A stretch of 64,000 bases of DNA from Erwinia aphidicola (lineage in GTDB: Bacteria; Pseudomonadota; Gammaproteobacteria; Enterobacterales; Enterobacteriaceae): positions 3,348,001-3,412,000 of the forward strand of contig NZ_JAMKCQ010000001.1 in assembly GCF_024169515.1 (NCBI RefSeq), given 5' to 3'. The first letter of the stretch is position 1; every line of letters begins with the position of its first letter. The translations under genes and the position numbers were made by a program. The notes under the pieces are model-generated. The model had not been told where the DNA came from and did no database searches. It was given only the letters and a program-made list of their open reading frames with translations. Below, in pieces: positions 61,262 through 64,000 of the stretch.

Positions 61262-63016
61262 ACGGTTAAACAAGTTTAGCCAGCGCAGCGGCCATGGACG
61301 ATGGCGCATATCCTGCTGGTTAAATTGGGCAATACGTTCCTGAATGGTGCCAAGCAGGCAGGGGCCTTGCTCTTTATCCCATTCAACGCCGGTGAGTAAC
61401 GGCAGCGCTTCTTCCACGCTGGAGACAGCCCACAGGTGGAATTTGCCGTCACGCACGGCATCGACCACTTCCTGCTGTAACGACAGATGACGGACGTTAG
61501 CGGCCGGGATGATGACCCCCTGAGTGCCGCTCAGCGTGCGCTGGTTACAGATGTGGAAGAAGCCCTCAATTTTTTCGTTCAGTCCACCCACCGGCTGCAC
61601 GCGACCAAACTGATCGACAGATCCGGTCACCGCCAGCTGCTGGTTAATCGGCTGAGAAGCCAGGGAGCTAATCAGCGCGCACAGCTCCGCCAGCGAGGCG
61701 CTGTCACCATCCACTTCAGAGTAAGACTGCTCAAAGACCAGCGAGGCGGAGAAGGGCAGCTGCTGTTCCAGCTCCAGCTCAGCAATCAGCCAGGCCTGCA
61801 TGATCATCATGCCCTTAGCATGAATATTGCCGCCCAGTTCGGCTTTACGCTCAACGTCATTGAACTCACCGTCACCAATGTGCACCACGCAGCTGATACG
61901 CGACGGCTCACCAAAGGCGCGTGGATGCCCCGGGAATTCAATCACCGACAGGGCGTTAATCTGGCCAATCATTTCGCCTTCGGTCTCGATCAGGATCTGA
62001 TCGAGCAGGATTTCGTCACGAATACGTTCAGCCAGGAAACCTTCACGCCATTCGCGCGTGCTGAGCGCATCCTGCATATTTTCGGCGCTGACGCTGAGGT
62101 TATCACTGTACTGAACGGCATCCTGCAGCTGACGGCTCAGCCACATTGGGTCAAGAGGCAGCGTGTCCTGATCGCCGGTATAGCGGGCCGCTTCACGGAT
62201 CAGCACTGGCCAGAAATCAGCCGCCGGCGCGTCATAACCCAGATTCTGAGCAATATTCAGCACCCACTGCATCCAGTGGCTGAAGTCTTCATCATCAACC
62301 AGCTGGATATTGTCCTCAAACTCGCTGTAGAGCGACAGGGAAGCCAGGTCGGGTTCCATCTCCTGGAAGTCAGCCAGCGCATCACGCTCACCAATCAGTA
62401 CCAGACGGAACTGCATTGGCATCGCAAGGATATCGAGCGGCAGAGGGCGGGTTTCATCCTGGGAGTACCAGTCAAAGCGCTGATTCACCATAATTTGCTT
62501 GAGGCGCAGCCACATCAGCGGCTGAGCCAGCAAGGTTCGCAAGGAGAGGATCAGTACGCCACCGTTGGCACGATGTACCAGGCCTGGGGTCAGAGTGATG
62601 GCAGATTGATGCAGACGTACGCAGCCAAAAAGCTGTTCCGTTTCAATCCACTCAGCCTGATGTACGCCGCCCACGCTGGCGAAGTTATCCTCTGCCCTTT
62701 CGGCCGGGCGCCAGCTGACGGAGTTCCCACTTAGCGTATAGTGGCCACCGTAAAGGGCAGATTCATCGCCATCGTCAGCCGCCATTGAGGTAAGGATATC
62801 CTGCAACAGCGTGAGGTATTCAGCGCTTTCAGGACTTTTGACCAGCATCAGCGGCACTTTTGCCGGGGTTTGCAGCAATAAGCTGAGGCCATTAAACAGG
62901 CGAGCCTGTACGGTAGCAAAGCACTCTGCGTCGGCAGCAACTGCCTGCGAGAGGAGATGCTGGAAGCGTTCGGTATCGGGCTGTAGGGCGCGCCACTCTA
63001 ATCGATTGTTGGTCAA
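61256..63016 (-). CDS. ycbZ: Lon-like protease LonH (YcbZ)
   Basis: This 586-residue protein (same as E. coli YcbZ) has a degenerate N-terminal AAA-like region without a clear P-loop. A C-terminal Lon-type protease domain carries the catalytic serine in VDGDSASLAELCALI near 438 and the lysine in GGLNEKIEGFF near 482. Substrates are not established. Its stop codon TCA at 61256-61258 lies within the FadR-like box of fabA. Confidence 0.95.
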   Translation of the reverse strand: MTNNRLEWRALQPDTERFQHLLSQAVAADAECFATVQARLFNGLSLLLQTPAKVPLMLVKSPESAEYLTLLQDILTSMAADDGDESALYGGHYTLSGNSVSWRPAERAEDNFASVGGVHQAEWIETEQLFGCVRLHQSAITLTPGLVHRANGGVLILSLRTLLAQPLMWLRLKQIMVNQRFDWYSQDETRPLPLDILAMPMQFRLVLIGERDALADFQEMEPDLASLSLYSEFEDNIQLVDDEDFSHWMQWVLNIAQNLGYDAPAADFWPVLIREAARYTGDQDTLPLDPMWLSRQLQDAVQYSDNLSVSAENMQDALSTREWREGFLAERIRDEILLDQILIETEGEMIGQINALSVIEFPGHPRAFGEPSRISCVVHIGDGEFNDVERKAELGGNIHAKGMMIMQAWLIAELELEQQLPFSASLVFEQSYSEVDGDSASLAELCALISSLASQPINQQLAVTGSVDQFGRVQPVGGLNEKIEGFFHICNQRTLSGTQGVIIPAANVRHLSLQQEVVDAVRDGKFHLWAVSSVEEALPLLTGVEWDKEQGPCLLGTIQERIAQFNQQDMRHRPWPLRWLNLFNRS

Positions 63017-63051
63017 AGTTATCGTATTTTTCTGAAATGAATAAAAGCGGC

Positions 63052-63057
63052 ATTATA
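63052..63057 (-). promoter_or_regulatory. ycbZ -10 element
   Basis: The minus strand reads TTGTATAATGCCGC, with a perfect TATAAT at 63057-63052, 36 bp before the ycbZ start. No good -35 is found at 16-18 bp, so this is a partial promoter call. Confidence 0.45.
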
Positions 63058-63201
63058 CAAGATTTCAGCCTGTTAAGCACCGTAGACATGCGCCTGAAAC
63101 CAGGGCGATCTCACATTCCCCCCGCTGGTCCTGTTTTCTTTACAGCCTGATCAAAAAAAGCTGTTATTCTTAACCCGTTATGTGGTCAGCATGAGATTCC
63201 G

Positions 63202-63657
63202 ATGAAATATCAACAACTGGAAAATCTGGAAAGCGGTTGGAAGTGGAAGTATCTGGTCAAAAAACACCGCGAAGGTGAATCGATCACGCGCTATATCGAA
63301 TTAAGCGCCGCGCAGGCAGCCGTGGATGAACTGCTGGTCATGGAAAACCGGCCGGTTGAAGTGTTGCAGTGGATTAGCCTGCATATTAATCCGACGCTCG
63401 AAAACCGCATGAAACAGACGATTCGCGCCCGACGCAAACGTCATTTCAACGCCGAGCATCAACACACGCGTAAAAAATCTATCGATCTGGAGTATCTGGT
63501 GTGGCAGCGCCTGGCGGGTCTGGCACAGCGCCGTAATAGCACACTATCGGAAACGATTGTGCAGCTGATTGAAGATGCGGAAAGAAAAGAGCAGTACGCC
63601 AGCCAGATGTCGTCGCTCAAGCAGGATCTGAAAGCCATTCTGGGCAAGCCGGAATAA
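63202..63657 (+). CDS. matP: Macrodomain Ter organiser MatP
   Basis: This DNA-binding protein, 151 residues (E. coli 150), binds matS sites in the terminus region, bridges them, links to ZapB at the divisome and displaces MukBEF. The N-terminal four-helix part ([21 protein letters not shown]) is followed by a ribbon-helix-helix domain ([20 protein letters not shown]) and a C-terminal coiled coil. A possible promoter, TTTACA (63139-63144) and TGTTAT (63162-63167) with a 17-bp spacer, precedes it. Confidence 0.97.
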   Translation: MKYQQLENLESGWKWKYLVKKHREGESITRYIELSAAQAAVDELLVMENRPVEVLQWISLHINPTLENRMKQTIRARRKRHFNAEHQHTRKKSIDLEYLVWQRLAGLAQRRNSTLSETIVQLIEDAERKEQYASQMSSLKQDLKAILGKPE

Positions 63658-63695
63658 GCGCGATTCTGTTAGCTCTGCCGGAAAAGAGACCGGCA

Positions 63696-63727
63696 ATAAA
63701 AAACCCCGCCGAGGCGGGGTTTTTTTA
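63696..63727. terminator. Bidirectional terminator matP/ompA
   Basis: The stem AAAAACCCCGC/GCGGGGTTTTT with the 4-nt loop CGAG has A-runs on the left and T-runs on the right. It serves both the matP transcript and the convergent ompA transcript. Confidence 0.93.
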
Positions 63728-63739
63728 TGACTGATGGAC

Positions 63740-64000
63740 TTAAGCCTGTGGCTGAGTCACAACGTCTTTGATGCCTTTAACTTCGATTTCTACGCGACGG
63801 TCTGGCGCCAGGCAGTCGATCAGGGCATTACGGCCTTTCACGCTGTCACAGGTGCTGCCGGTGACTGGGTTAGATTTACCCTCGCCACGTGCAGAGATCT
63901 TGTTAGCAGGGATGCCTTTAGAAACGAGGTAGTCAACAACAGACTGTGCACGCTTCTCAGACAGCTTCTGGTTGTACTGCTCTGAACCGATACGGTCAGT
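63740..64000 (-). CDS. ompA: Outer-membrane protein OmpA, C-terminal end (partial)
   Basis: The gene continues past the right edge; 86 codons and the stop TAA (63742-63740) are visible. The segment is the OmpA-like peptidoglycan-binding domain. [20 protein letters not shown] carries the aspartate and arginine that hold diaminopimelate. A conserved cysteine pair follows ([14 protein letters not shown]), and the C-terminus is [11 protein letters not shown], nearly as in E. coli. The beta-barrel lies outside the window. The order matP-ompA is that of enterobacteria. Confidence 0.96.
   Translation of the reverse strand, partial: TDRIGSEQYNQKLSEKRAQSVVDYLVSKGIPANKISARGEGKSNPVTGSTCDSVKGRNALIDCLAPDRRVEIEVKGIKDVVTQPQA

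Noticed and set aside
61487..62734. Open frame of 415 codons on the plus strand opposite ycbZ
   Set aside because: Antisense shadow of the Lon-like gene; no start signal and no recognisable domain.

Overview
The window is a stretch of conserved chromosome from a gammaproteobacterium of the order Enterobacterales. It carries 48 protein genes, two of them cut by the window edges. Gene order follows the Escherichia coli K-12 map from rarA to ompA almost one for one. Several marker genes are typical of the enterobacterial lineage: MukFEB in place of SMC-ScpAB, MatP, SsuEADCB, Rmf, and an OmpF porin with a conserved OmpR-controlled promoter. Genes that E. coli carries in this interval are missing: dmsABC-ycaC, ycaMNK, ycaP, ycaL and the elf fimbrial genes. 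The compact layout and sequence divergence suggest an Erwinia/Pantoea-like member (Erwiniaceae). That placement is an inference; I could not run a comparison.

Layout, left to right. (1) 1-3133: end of rarA, serS and the MFS transporter ycaD. (2) 3222-9447, minus strand: the anaerobic pyruvate formate-lyase group focA-pflB-pflA behind an FNR-type site, and ycaO. (3) 9768-15216, plus: serC-aroA, then cmk-rpsA-ihfB. (4) 15422-23747, plus: an envelope/LPS group with comEC(ycaI), msbA-lpxK, ycaQ, ycaR-kdsB and ycbJ. elyC follows on the minus strand. (5) 24634-31893: cmoM-mukF-mukE-mukB, a tightly coupled operon ending in the chromosome condensin. (6) 32072-35334: ldtD, ycbK and gloC. (7) 35422-40954, minus: aspC, ompF, asnS, pncB. 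(8) 41218-45037: pepN, then a Gfo/Idh/MocA oxidoreductase that does not belong to the E. coli order. (9) 45090-49365, minus: the sulfonate operon ssuEADCB. (10) 49624-60171: pyrD, zapC, ycbX (minus), rlmL-uup and pqiABC. (11) 60451-64000: rmf, fabA and lonH/ycbZ (minus), matP, and the 3' end of ompA (minus).

I see no tRNA, rRNA, insertion sequence, prophage, CRISPR array or toxin-antitoxin pair. No gene is clearly frameshifted. I did not find a convincing undescribed multi-gene system. The parts that best repay a second look are small. One is a phased set of three GCAACAT repeats, 26 bp apart, in front of the extra oxidoreductase. Another is an OmpF whose pore-constriction motif departs from the usual PEFGGD. 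Adjacent FabR-like and FadR-like boxes lie at fabA, the FadR-like one running into the lonH stop codon. Perfect inverted repeats lie upstream of pncB and serC, and leader hairpins upstream of cmk and pyrD.
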